From Phycisphaerae bacterium (GTDB lineage: Bacteria; Planctomycetota; Phycisphaerae; JAAYCJ01), in the NCBI GenBank assembly GCA_015486815.1, contig WFQY01000153.1, forward strand, positions 1 to 7,866: 7,866 bases of DNA, in the 5' to 3' direction. Both the position numbers and the translations under genes were made by a program. Below the pieces are notes generated by a model. It had not been told where the DNA came from and did not search any database. It saw nothing but the letters and a program-made list of their open reading frames with translations. Each line of letters starts with the position of its first letter. The first letter of the stretch is position 1. This document shows, piece by piece, positions 1 through 5,867 of this stretch.

Positions 1-12
1 GGGTAATAGCGA

Positions 13-1653
13 GTGAATATCGACAGGACGAAGTATATTGTTCTTTTTTTTCTCGTGCTGATATGTGCGGTGATAATCTGGTCGAGGCAGATAGCTTTGG
101 GTGGATTTAGCTGGTCGGACGCACCGCTACACGCGATGGATGGGGTATTCATATATGATTTCGTACACGCTCTGCCTATCAGCAACGCTAAACAATGGGC
201 GTATCAATATTATGCGCGATATCCTTCGCTTGGGCTTATCGTTTTCTATCCGCCGTTTTTCGCTATTGTAGAAGCTTGCGTTTATGCTCTTTTGGGAATA
301 TCGGTATTCGCTGCAAGATTTACCGTAATTGTGTTTGCGGTGATTGCGTTCTGGTCGATTTATTTGATAGCGAAAATGCTTTTCGACAAAACGTCCGCAT
401 TGCTCGCAGCTGGCATCTGGGCAACTCTGCCTGCTACTGTCGTCTGGTCGCGAATGGTTATGCTCGAGATTCCGACAACCGCGATAATATTAGCTGGCAG
501 CTTTTGTTATCTTAAATATCGTGAGAGTGAACATATTCGCTGGCTTGCGATGACGGCTATTTTCGTTGTCATCGCTTTTATGACCAAGCAATGGGCGATA
601 TTCATCGCTGGCGTATTTCTGATTGATTTGCTGATGCAAAACGGATGGAAAAAGACATTTTCGCAAAGAAATATAATAGCTGCCTGTTTGGCAGCGGGCG
701 TTATTGTTGGCTATATGATTTTCAGTTCGCGATATGCAGCTCTCAGTAAGTTACTCGTGCGAGGTAACCATTGGCGGCATCTGTTTCAAATAGAGAGCTG
801 GCTTTTCTATATAAAATCGCTGCCTGAAATTTTCGGTATTCCCGCATTGTGTCTCGCTGTTGCTGGCTTGCTAATCGCTATTGTCTATAAACAGATTCGT
901 GCGATACGAATAGCAATTTTATGGGCTGGGATTTTTTATCTGTTCGCAACGGTTATCGCTTATAAAGAAGTAAGATATTTTTACTTCATTACGCCTGCGG
1001 GGGTTTTGATAGCTGTCGGCGGACTTTCTGCGACTCTGAAACAGACCAATCTCGGCTATACGGGACGAATACTGCTCGGTGTGCTTTTAGGCTTACAGAC
1101 GGTAAATGCGTTACGCATTTCTCCCGAGCGGTTAAACGATTATTCGCAGGCTGCCAATCTTATCGTCAAACGCAATGATGCTAATTTGGTGCTCGTCGAT
1201 GCTACGCGCGAAGGGCAGTTTATTTTCGATATGAGACGTTTGCAGGGCTCGGACGGTAGGATATTCATATTGCGAGGCAGTAAACTTTTGTATTCACGTG
1301 CAGCTCGAAGACGCTGGCGATATCAGGAACATATAAAAACGCAAGCGGACATTCTTCAGCTAATAAGGCGATACGCTATTCGTTATATTGTTGTTGAGAG
1401 CACAGCTCCTGACGTTCCCGATTGGCAGGACTATTTTCCGCCACCGTCTCAAAAGCTTCGCAGGCTATTGCGGAAGAAAAAGCTATTCCGGAAATTAGCG
1501 GAGTTTCCGGTAAGCCCGAGACGTGAGGATAAAATCTGGGGTAATGTGAAATTGCAGGTCTATCGGTATCGTGGCAGGCTTAAGCGTAAATCCGAAACTA
1601 TCAAAATTCCTATTCCGTCGATGGGAAGGGATATTTATATAAAACTCCGCTGA
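13..1653 (+). CDS. GT-C-fold membrane glycosyltransferase (ArnT/PMT-like)
   Basis: This is a polytopic inner-membrane protein of 546 residues. It probably transfers a sugar from a polyprenyl-phosphate donor on the periplasmic side (family knowledge: PMT_2/ArnT-like GT-C enzymes). Visible support: a first membrane segment at about residues 8-30, then a short loop with an acidic residue (FSWSDAP, Asp36) as expected for the GT-C catalytic loop. YPPFF follows at 79-83, then many hydrophobic segments up to about residue 375, with a second acidic-loop motif MLEIP (Glu152). The C-terminal ~160 residues are soluble and very Arg/Lys-rich. The GTG start is chosen because an in-frame TAG lies at 7-9, only three bases upstream of the codon before it; the Shine-Dalgarno is weak. 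It points towards the convergent gene at 4622-5830, with the cassette array between them. Donor and acceptor cannot be told from sequence. Confident in the fold class, not in the substrate. Confidence 0.85.
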   Translation: MNIDRTKYIVLFFLVLICAVIIWSRQIALGGFSWSDAPLHAMDGVFIYDFVHALPISNAKQWAYQYYARYPSLGLIVFYPPFFAIVEACVYALLGISVFAARFTVIVFAVIAFWSIYLIAKMLFDKTSALLAAGIWATLPATVVWSRMVMLEIPTTAIILAGSFCYLKYRESEHIRWLAMTAIFVVIAFMTKQWAIFIAGVFLIDLLMQNGWKKTFSQRNIIAACLAAGVIVGYMIFSSRYAALSKLLVRGNHWRHLFQIESWLFYIKSLPEIFGIPALCLAVAGLLIAIVYKQIRAIRIAILWAGIFYLFATVIAYKEVRYFYFITPAGVLIAVGGLSATLKQTNLGYTGRILLGVLLGLQTVNALRISPERLNDYSQAANLIVKRNDANLVLVDATREGQFIFDMRRLQGSDGRIFILRGSKLLYSRAARRRWRYQEHIKTQADILQLIRRYAIRYIVVESTAPDVPDWQDYFPPPSQKLRRLLRKKKLFRKLAEFPVSPRREDKIWGNVKLQVYRYRGRLKRKSETIKIPIPSMGRDIYIKLR

Positions 1654-1834
1654 CAGGGGGGAATTAGTCTGTAGCTATTAGTCTTTAGCTGTTAGTCTTT
1701 AGCTGTTAGCTTAAAGCTGGTGATTTCCGACATCGGCTACTGCGGGTTTTGCGAGGATTGTTCATAACATTTTTTCTTTGAAATCATCGTTTGGGTATAA
1801 TACCATAGCAACTTAATGTGTTGTATAATATATG
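1654..1834. other. Left intergenic flank of the cassette array
   Basis: This 181-bp stretch between the glycosyltransferase stop and the first cassette base has no convincing gene. It holds the heptamer tandem repeat (1664-1719) and, at its right end, two copies of GTATAAT (1795-1801 and 1823-1829). I see no integrase gene, no complete attI and no attC hairpin here. If the array lacks its own promoter, transcription of cassette 1 would have to start in this flank. Confidence 0.6.
1664..1719. repeat. 14-bp tandem repeat, four units (heptameric sub-repeat)
   Basis: Four head-to-tail 14-bp units lie at 1664-1677, 1678-1691, 1692-1705 and 1706-1719. Units 2 and 3 are identical (TTAGTCTTTAGCTG); units 1 and 4 are diverged. 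Each unit is itself two related 7-mers (TTAGTCT, TTAGCTG), so the array is eight heptamers. It starts 11 bp after the stop of the glycosyltransferase gene. No function is evident; slippage-driven growth of a 7-bp seed is the simplest explanation. Confidence 0.85.
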
Positions 1835-1840
1835 TTATAC
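1794..1840 (+). promoter_or_regulatory. Candidate promoter/operator region with two palindromes
   Basis: Two perfect TATAAT boxes occur at 1796-1801 and 1824-1829, each inside a palindrome. GGTAT-A-ATACC is at 1794-1804 and GTATAA-(6 nt)-TTATAC at 1823-1840. Neither box has a good TTGACA-like -35 at 16-18 bp, so sigma-70 activity is uncertain. The second palindrome straddles the left cassette boundary (between 1834 and 1835), so its right arm is the cassette's own end. It may therefore be a recombination-site half rather than an operator. Confidence 0.35.
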
Positions 1841-1912
1841 GAAAAGGAAAAAGGCTTCATCTTATTGATAGGATGAGACAAAATTGCCAACGTTAAGACA
1901 GGAAACATAGGA

Positions 1913-2905
1913 ATGGCAAACAAATCTCATTTCAACAAGGGACACCTTGCAATAAATAGTCAACGAAAGAACGGAATTAGTCACAGTTCTTATGTTGATA
2001 TATCTGATCAAGATATTAAGGAAACCATTCACGCCGTATTTATCGAGGATGCTGTTAAGGCATTAAAGAGTATACCTGATAACACTATACAGTTGGTTTT
2101 AATTGATCCACCTTACAATCTGGACTTGGATTATTGGGATAATTTTGAAAATTATCTGGAATGGGCAAAATTGTGGTTGGACGAAATATATAGAATTCTA
2201 AGCCCATCGGGGAACTGTGTAATATTCGGTGGCTTCCAGTACCAAGATTTAAAAAAGGGTGATTTGTTAGAAATATTACATTACACGAGACATTCAACTA
2301 AACTACGATTTGTAAATCTAATAATATGGTATTACAAAAATGGGATAAGTGCCCATAGGTTCTTTGCAAATCGGCATGAAGAAGCAGTGTGGTTATCAAA
2401 AACAAAAAAATATTATTTCGACTTGGATTCGGTAAGAATCCCCTATGATAAAGATACTAAAAAATTATACAAGAAAGATAAAAGACTAAATCCAGAAACT
2501 GTTGATAAGGGGAAAAACCCAACGAATGTATGGGAAATAAGCCGTCTTAACGGAAACTCAAAAGAAAGAGTAGGTCATCCTACCCAAAAGCCAGTTGAAA
2601 TTATACGCAGATTTGTGCGAGGACTATCTTATCCGGGTTCTATAGTTCTAGATTTTTTCGCGGGGTCAGGCACAACTGGTAGAGTCTGTATTGAAGAGGG
2701 AAGGAACTCAATTTTGGTAGATAACGATCCTTTATTGAAGGAATATCTAAAATTACACCTAAAACAAATTGATGGGAAATTCTTTATAAAACCCTATTCA
2801 ATAATTCAGGGTGAGGACATGAAAACAGTGATTGAGCAAATGTCGGACATGCTGTCTGATAAGAAAGGAAATAGCGTAAAGTTAGAAAAAGTAGTTGCAT
2901 TGTAA
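1913..2905 (+). CDS. N6-adenine DNA methyltransferase, M.RsrI type (predicted GAATTC)
   Basis: The protein transfers methyl from AdoMet to adenine, predicted at the inner A of GAATTC, protecting DNA from the partner nuclease just downstream. Motif order marks a beta-class enzyme: catalytic motif IV DPPYNL at 65-70 comes first, then the target region, motif X HPTQKP at 222-227, and AdoMet-binding motif I DFFAGSGTTG at 247-256. From memory it follows M.RsrI nearly end to end: MANKSH start, RFFANRHEE at 149-157, KKYYFDLD at 165-172, DKRLNPE at 189-195, NPTNVW at 202-207, RLNGNS at 211-216. Its DPPY falls at the same residue number as in M.RsrI. Length 330 is close to M.RsrI (about 319). The ATG has an AGGAA Shine-Dalgarno at 1900-1904, 8 bp upstream. 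The gene itself contains a GAATTC at 2193-2198. Target assignment is inference from the partner's EcoRI-like recognition residues. Confidence 0.93.
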   Translation: MANKSHFNKGHLAINSQRKNGISHSSYVDISDQDIKETIHAVFIEDAVKALKSIPDNTIQLVLIDPPYNLDLDYWDNFENYLEWAKLWLDEIYRILSPSGNCVIFGGFQYQDLKKGDLLEILHYTRHSTKLRFVNLIIWYYKNGISAHRFFANRHEEAVWLSKTKKYYFDLDSVRIPYDKDTKKLYKKDKRLNPETVDKGKNPTNVWEISRLNGNSKERVGHPTQKPVEIIRRFVRGLSYPGSIVLDFFAGSGTTGRVCIEEGRNSILVDNDPLLKEYLKLHLKQIDGKFFIKPYSIIQGEDMKTVIEQMSDMLSDKKGNSVKLEKVVAL

Positions 2906-2908
2906 GGA
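2904..2908 (+). promoter_or_regulatory. Shine-Dalgarno AAGGA overlapping the methyltransferase stop codon
   Basis: AAGGA begins inside the TAA stop (2903-2905) of the methyltransferase and lies 6 bp before the nuclease ATG at 2915. The nuclease is therefore likely translated by ribosomes ending on the methyltransferase, which would make protection appear before or with cleavage. Coupling is inference from spacing. Confidence 0.6.
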
Positions 2909-2914
2909 TATGAT

Positions 2915-3727
2915 ATGAAGAAGAATCAAACTGATAGACTGACAATACAGCATATCAAAAGCAAAGGGGTGGAGGGGATTTTTGGTGACGAAGCAAAAAA
3001 CCATGATGCCTCTGTAAATAAGGTATCCAAAGTAGTTTTTAAAATCCTAGAAAACTCATATAAAACCCTATCATTCCGTTATAGAGAAAAGATAGGAAAG
3101 AAAGAGATAAACGAAAAACTAAACGCAATCGACCAAAGATTGGGGATAACGCTTTTTGTGAAAAATTCGTCAATTAAGCCAGATGGTGGAATTATAGAAG
3201 TTAAAGATCGAGACAATAATTGGAGAATTATACTTGTTTCAGAAGCAAAGCATCAGGGGAAAGATATTGAAAATATACAAAAAGGTATTCTGGTTGGCAA
3301 AAATAAGAATCAGGATTTAATGGTCGCAGGTAATGCCATTGAGCGTTCACACAAGAACATAAATGAAATAAGAAATATTATGGTTGGCGAAAAACATTTT
3401 CCGTATGTCTTATTCTTACAAGGTTCAAATTTTTTAACTAAACCTCTTACCGTAACGCGTCCTGATGGTCTCGTAATCGAGCTACGTCATGATGTCGGCT
3501 CTTTAAATAGGATAGATCGTTTAACTGCGGCAAACTATAGTATGCCAATAAACAAAAACAGCTGTGAGAATATATTTATCACGACATCAAGCGGAGAAAA
3601 AGTTATGTTGCAGGCTGTTTCAATATTCACAAAGGCAACATCTTGGACAGCCGAAGAAATGATTCCAATCATGATTGATGTAGCAGAGACTTCTTTAAGA
3701 GTATTAGGCTTGAATGATGAGCCATAG
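2915..3727 (+). CDS. EcoRI/RsrI-type type II restriction endonuclease
   Basis: This is a 270-residue homologue of R.EcoRI (277 residues), alignable by eye throughout with a one-residue offset. The PD-(E/D)xK catalytic set is intact: Pro89-Asp90, then Glu110-Ala-Lys112 (EcoRI D91, E111, K113), giving Mg2+-dependent cleavage. Recognition residues of the extended-chain motif are conserved in GNAIERSHKN (139-148): Asn140, Ala141 and Arg144 match EcoRI N141, A142 and R145. Arg199 and Arg202 match R200 and R203. Further shared runs are NSSIKPDGG (84-92), HFPYVLFL (161-168), RLTAANY (202-208) and MPIN (210-213). GAATTC is the predicted site. Differences at specificity-linked positions are Val137 for EcoRI Ala138 and Arg191 for EcoRI Glu192. 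It is the second gene of cassette 1; methyltransferase-first order resembles RsrI rather than EcoRI. The frame is intact, so it is probably functional. Confidence 0.95.
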   Translation: MKKNQTDRLTIQHIKSKGVEGIFGDEAKNHDASVNKVSKVVFKILENSYKTLSFRYREKIGKKEINEKLNAIDQRLGITLFVKNSSIKPDGGIIEVKDRDNNWRIILVSEAKHQGKDIENIQKGILVGKNKNQDLMVAGNAIERSHKNINEIRNIMVGEKHFPYVLFLQGSNFLTKPLTVTRPDGLVIELRHDVGSLNRIDRLTAANYSMPINKNSCENIFITTSSGEKVMLQAVSIFTKATSWTAEEMIPIMIDVAETSLRVLGLNDEP

Positions 3728-3754
3728 CATAAACAAATAAATTGAGTAACGGGT

Positions 3755-3826
3755 GTATAACAAAACGCGGCACCTGAGCGCTATTCCGCTGGGATCCATA
3801 GCGACAGGTGAGTTTAGTCGTTATGC
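3755..3826 (+). other. attC recombination site 1 (end of cassette 1)
   Basis: This 72-bp imperfect palindrome has integron attC architecture. R'' is GTATAAC (3755-3761) and R' is GTTATGC (3820-3826), with exchange expected after G3820. The inner stem is CACCTG (3771-3776) with CAGGTG (3805-3810). It is followed by an asymmetric AG/A interruption and a second helix CGCTAT (3779-3784) with ATAGCG (3798-3803), closing a 13-nt loop (3785-3797). The right arm GAGTTTAG...GTTATGC closely resembles Vibrio VCR-type attC sites as I recall them. Confidence 0.9.
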
Positions 3827-4538
3827 TTAATAATATGGAGTCTCGATGAAAAACGAAATCGAAGCCAAAATAGAATATCAAGAGGTGATTGGAGAAGCCA
3901 ATTCTGGTGGTTACCATCCGGTTAGGTTTACAAGAATCAAATATAAAGCCTGCCCAACGGCACATATCGATATCCGCCAGTTCCAACGAGGTTATATAGA
4001 AAGCGAGGAAGCCTTTTATCCGACCAAGAAGGGATTCAGAGTTCCAGAGAGCGAATTCAAAAGGGTTGTCAAAAAATATACTTTGATGCCGGAGACATAT
4101 ATTCATCCTCTGATTGTTAAGAAATGTTTTTCTCTTCTTAATGCTAGCCAATTCGAGAGTGCTGTATTGCAAGCCTTCAAAACAATAGAAACGAGGATTC
4201 GAGAAAAAATCAATGCTACCCCAGAGGAGTATGGAATAAGACTAATTCGAAAGGCATTTCATCCTGAAAATGGTCCTTTAACAGATCTGAAATTGCCTAA
4301 AGCGGAACGTGAAGCATTTTGCAATTATATTGCCGGTGCTTTTGGATTTTACAGGAATCCATGTTCACATAGAGACGTAGAACTCGATTTTTCGTCAGCA
4401 TTTGACAGAATAGTAGTTGCGAGTGATTTACTGAAAGCCATCGAAAATGCTAAACCTAATGAACGATAAGACGCATAACACATCACTGCGCTGGATTTTT
4501 ACTCCGCTGCGCTCCGTAAAAACCAGTGAGTTCAACCA
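3821..4538 (+). mobile_element. Integron gene cassette 2 (PC4-HEPN cargo)
   Basis: The cassette begins TTATGC at 3821, just after the G of attC1 R', and ends at base 4538 before TTAGGC. Its attC2 R'' box GCATAAC (4473-4479) is the exact reverse complement of G+TTATGC, so both ends belong to one unit. At 718 bp with a single forward gene, a 25-bp leader and an attC close behind the stop codon, it is a textbook cassette. Its last base is A rather than the expected G. Confidence 0.88.
3846..4469 (+). CDS. PC4-like domain fused to TIGR02391/HEPN-type domain; putative defence RNase
   Basis: The protein has 207 residues in two parts. Residues about 25-80 read like a PC4-type single-strand nucleic-acid-binding fold: HIDIRQF at 40-46, then YPTKKGFRVPESEFKRV at 58-74, which matches the typical 'IDIR...P.KKGI.L..eefe.L' pattern. 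Residues about 85-200 resemble the TIGR02391 (Ymh) family: SQFESAVLQAFKTIETRIRE at 101-120 and FGFYRNPCSHRDV at 166-178. The latter contains Arg170-X4-His175, the motif of HEPN ribonucleases. Known HEPN proteins cut RNA in toxin-antitoxin or abortive-infection systems, so a defence role is inferred. No separate antitoxin gene fits in the cassette. Start ATG has GGAG at 3837-3840, 5 bp upstream. The gene contains a GAATTC (4053-4058), so it depends on methylation by cassette 1 if that system is active. Domain calls are by eye. Confidence 0.8.
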   Translation: MKNEIEAKIEYQEVIGEANSGGYHPVRFTRIKYKACPTAHIDIRQFQRGYIESEEAFYPTKKGFRVPESEFKRVVKKYTLMPETYIHPLIVKKCFSLLNASQFESAVLQAFKTIETRIREKINATPEEYGIRLIRKAFHPENGPLTDLKLPKAEREAFCNYIAGAFGFYRNPCSHRDVELDFSSAFDRIVVASDLLKAIENAKPNER

Positions 4539-4544
4539 TTAGGC
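4473..4544 (+). other. attC recombination site 2 (end of cassette 2), altered crossover base
   Basis: R'' GCATAAC is at 4473-4479. The stem pairs CACTG (4484-4488) or TGG (4492-4494) with the CCAGTG arm (4523-4528). After an extrahelical A4495 it continues as TTTTTAC (4496-4502) with GTAAAAA (4516-4522). The 13-nt loop (4503-4515) matches the attC1 loop at 11 of 13 positions. The R' position reads ATTAGGC (4538-4544) instead of GTTRRRY, so the base at the exchange point is A, not G. Confidence 0.85.
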
Positions 4545-4621
4545 GACGGTATGTCTTATCAGAACGGAGAAGTAACCTGTCGGGACTCGCAATGGTGCAG
4601 GAAATTGCATTTTGCGCATTC
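4539..4621. other. Right flank between attC2 and the downstream gene
   Basis: This 83-bp stretch starts TTAGGC immediately after cassette 2 and runs to the stop codon of the complement-strand gene. It contains an ATG at 4551 opening a 24-codon frame that ends at 4625. That frame could be a truncated third cassette or chance. I see no terminator hairpin for the complement-strand gene here. Confidence 0.5.
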
Positions 4622-5830
4622 CTAATATTTGTTTACATAATCGACGGCTGCTTGCGCAAAAAAGATCGTACCGAGGTCGCGGATGTGATACGGATTGCGG
4701 TCAGTACCGTCGGGATAAAGCACCTTTTCGATAATTACGCCTTGCATATTCGGGTCGGTCGCTTCTCTGATCTGCATACGCAGACAATAGTCAATCGCAC
4801 GTTCAGCTCCGTCGAGCCATTTTCCGTCTTTGGTTTGGTTATGCAATTCCATAAAAAAAATAGCTGAACATGCTGAGCCTGAGGTCGAATGGCCGAAACA
4901 TTGCGTATTAAAGCAGAGCGAATCATCGCTTATCAAAAATAGCCCGCGAATCCAGCCGCCGTCGGTACGCAGTGCCTTTAGCGTAAATTCGCCGGAATCA
5001 AGGGCAGTCTGCCAAAATTCTTTCCGTGCGGTTTTACGATATGTGTCAAGCAGGGGTTTGCCCCACCAGTAAGTATGTCGCGGGTGAAATAGCATCCTAT
5101 CGCCATCGCATGGTCCATAGTCCACCCAGTTGCCTTTCGGCCTTTGGTCTTGAACAAGTGTTTCGGATACTTTTGTGTGGATCTCGAGATACTTCTTATC
5201 GCCTGTCTTATCGTAAAGTTTAACGAAAATAGCATCGTCGATAAGCGGCCTGCCATCTTTTTCGTCCTTTGTCCTAAATGCGTTAGGGATATACTTGCGA
5301 GTCTGCGGGTCATATAAATCGCGAAACAGGCCTAACTGCGGATTGTATGCTCTGTTTGCTACGAATTCGCCAGCTGATATTATTCTTTTCCACAATTGCT
5401 CATCGCCTTCAAGCTCTGCGAGATGTATAAGTCCGTCGAGACATTCCAGTATAGCGGATGTATTGACCTTATCAGCGTGATCTTCGAATGCAAGTATCAA
5501 GCCGAAATCGGGATTGCTTTTGTCGTATATCTGAGCGTTGGTGATGAATGCCGCCCCTAATTTCGCTGATTGAAGGTATTTCTCTTCTCCCGTGAGTTTG
5601 TATGCCTTTACCAGTGCCTTTACCGCTTGGCCTGTGTGCCAAACGGGGCAGAAGAATCCCCATTGCTTCTTGCCACAATTATATTCGCCGCGAATAGCTC
5701 CTTTCCAGCTATCGTATTTAAAACCTTTTTCATTGTTTTCTATTGTGAGCTTATCCGTCTTTACCTGTGCGATGTCCGCAAGCCAATCGCACGCAAGCTT
5801 GATAGATTCGATTAGTTCCGCCCTATTCAT
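4622..5830 (-). CDS. (alpha/alpha)6-barrel glycosidase/epimerase-like protein
   Basis: The protein has 402 residues and no signal peptide, so it is probably cytoplasmic. It is built from repeated helical hairpins typical of (alpha/alpha)6 toroids (six-hairpin glycosidases and AGE-type epimerases). The hairpin signature recurs as YKLTGEEKYL at 77-86 and YDKTGDKKYL at 206-215. Conserved-looking polar and aromatic clusters that may line the active site are PVWHTGQA (62-69), EDHADKVNTS (116-125), PRHTYWWGKP (250-259) and CFGHSTSGSACS (311-322). It may act on a uronic acid, oligosaccharide or glycan intermediate, but I cannot name family or substrate. The ATG at 5830 has a GGGAG Shine-Dalgarno (complement of 5838-5842). 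It lies downstream of the secretin terminator, so it is probably its own unit. Its 3' end faces the cassette array and looks undamaged. Confidence 0.75.
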   Translation of the reverse strand: MNRAELIESIKLACDWLADIAQVKTDKLTIENNEKGFKYDSWKGAIRGEYNCGKKQWGFFCPVWHTGQAVKALVKAYKLTGEEKYLQSAKLGAAFITNAQIYDKSNPDFGLILAFEDHADKVNTSAILECLDGLIHLAELEGDEQLWKRIISAGEFVANRAYNPQLGLFRDLYDPQTRKYIPNAFRTKDEKDGRPLIDDAIFVKLYDKTGDKKYLEIHTKVSETLVQDQRPKGNWVDYGPCDGDRMLFHPRHTYWWGKPLLDTYRKTARKEFWQTALDSGEFTLKALRTDGGWIRGLFLISDDSLCFNTQCFGHSTSGSACSAIFFMELHNQTKDGKWLDGAERAIDYCLRMQIREATDPNMQGVIIEKVLYPDGTDRNPYHIRDLGTIFFAQAAVDYVNKY

Positions 5831-5867
5831 AGTTTTCTCCCGCTAAAATATAACGCTTCCAATTTAC

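Larger units (their letters stand above)
1835..3820 (+). mobile_element. Integron gene cassette 1 (restriction-modification cargo)
   Basis: The cassette begins with TTATAC at 1835, preceded by G1834, and ends at G3820, the G of GTTATGC in attC1. The decisive test is that the attC1 R'' box, GTATAAC (3755-3761), is the exact reverse complement of G+TTATAC. That is the sequence the R' box would have once this unit is circularised. At about 1,990 bp it is large for a cassette because it carries two genes, both reading toward attC as usual. A 78-bp leader precedes the first ATG. Cassette DNA looks more AT-rich than the flanking genes, consistent with transfer. The integrase that would move it is not in the window. 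Confidence 0.88.

Noticed and set aside
1730..1760. CCGA/TCGG near-palindrome after the glycosyltransferase as a terminator
   Set aside because: The stem is at most 4 bp with a 2-nt loop and has no proper T-run.
1857..1876. Small inverted repeat TCATC/GATGA in the methyltransferase leader
   Set aside because: Only 5 bp with a 10-nt loop; too weak to call a regulator or terminator.
1873..1896. Seven-codon frame (MRQNCQR) upstream of the methyltransferase
   Set aside because: Poor ribosome site and no attenuator-like structures; probably chance.
2915..3727. Assigning the gene symbol ecoRIR or rsrIR
   Set aside because: Homology is clear, but those names belong to specific enzymes and differences at specificity-linked residues make transfer of the name unsafe.
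3669..4172. Complement-strand frame of 167 codons
   Set aside because: It overlaps the nuclease end, attC1 and the HEPN gene, all supported on the other strand; no family resemblance.
4526..4867. Forward reading frame of 113 codons starting inside attC2
   Set aside because: It begins within the hairpin and runs antisense through the well-supported barrel gene; composition looks like a shadow.
5330..5336. GCCTAAC, which would complement GTTAGGC and could close a third cassette
   Set aside because: It lies inside the intact barrel gene with no paired L boxes or hairpin around it.
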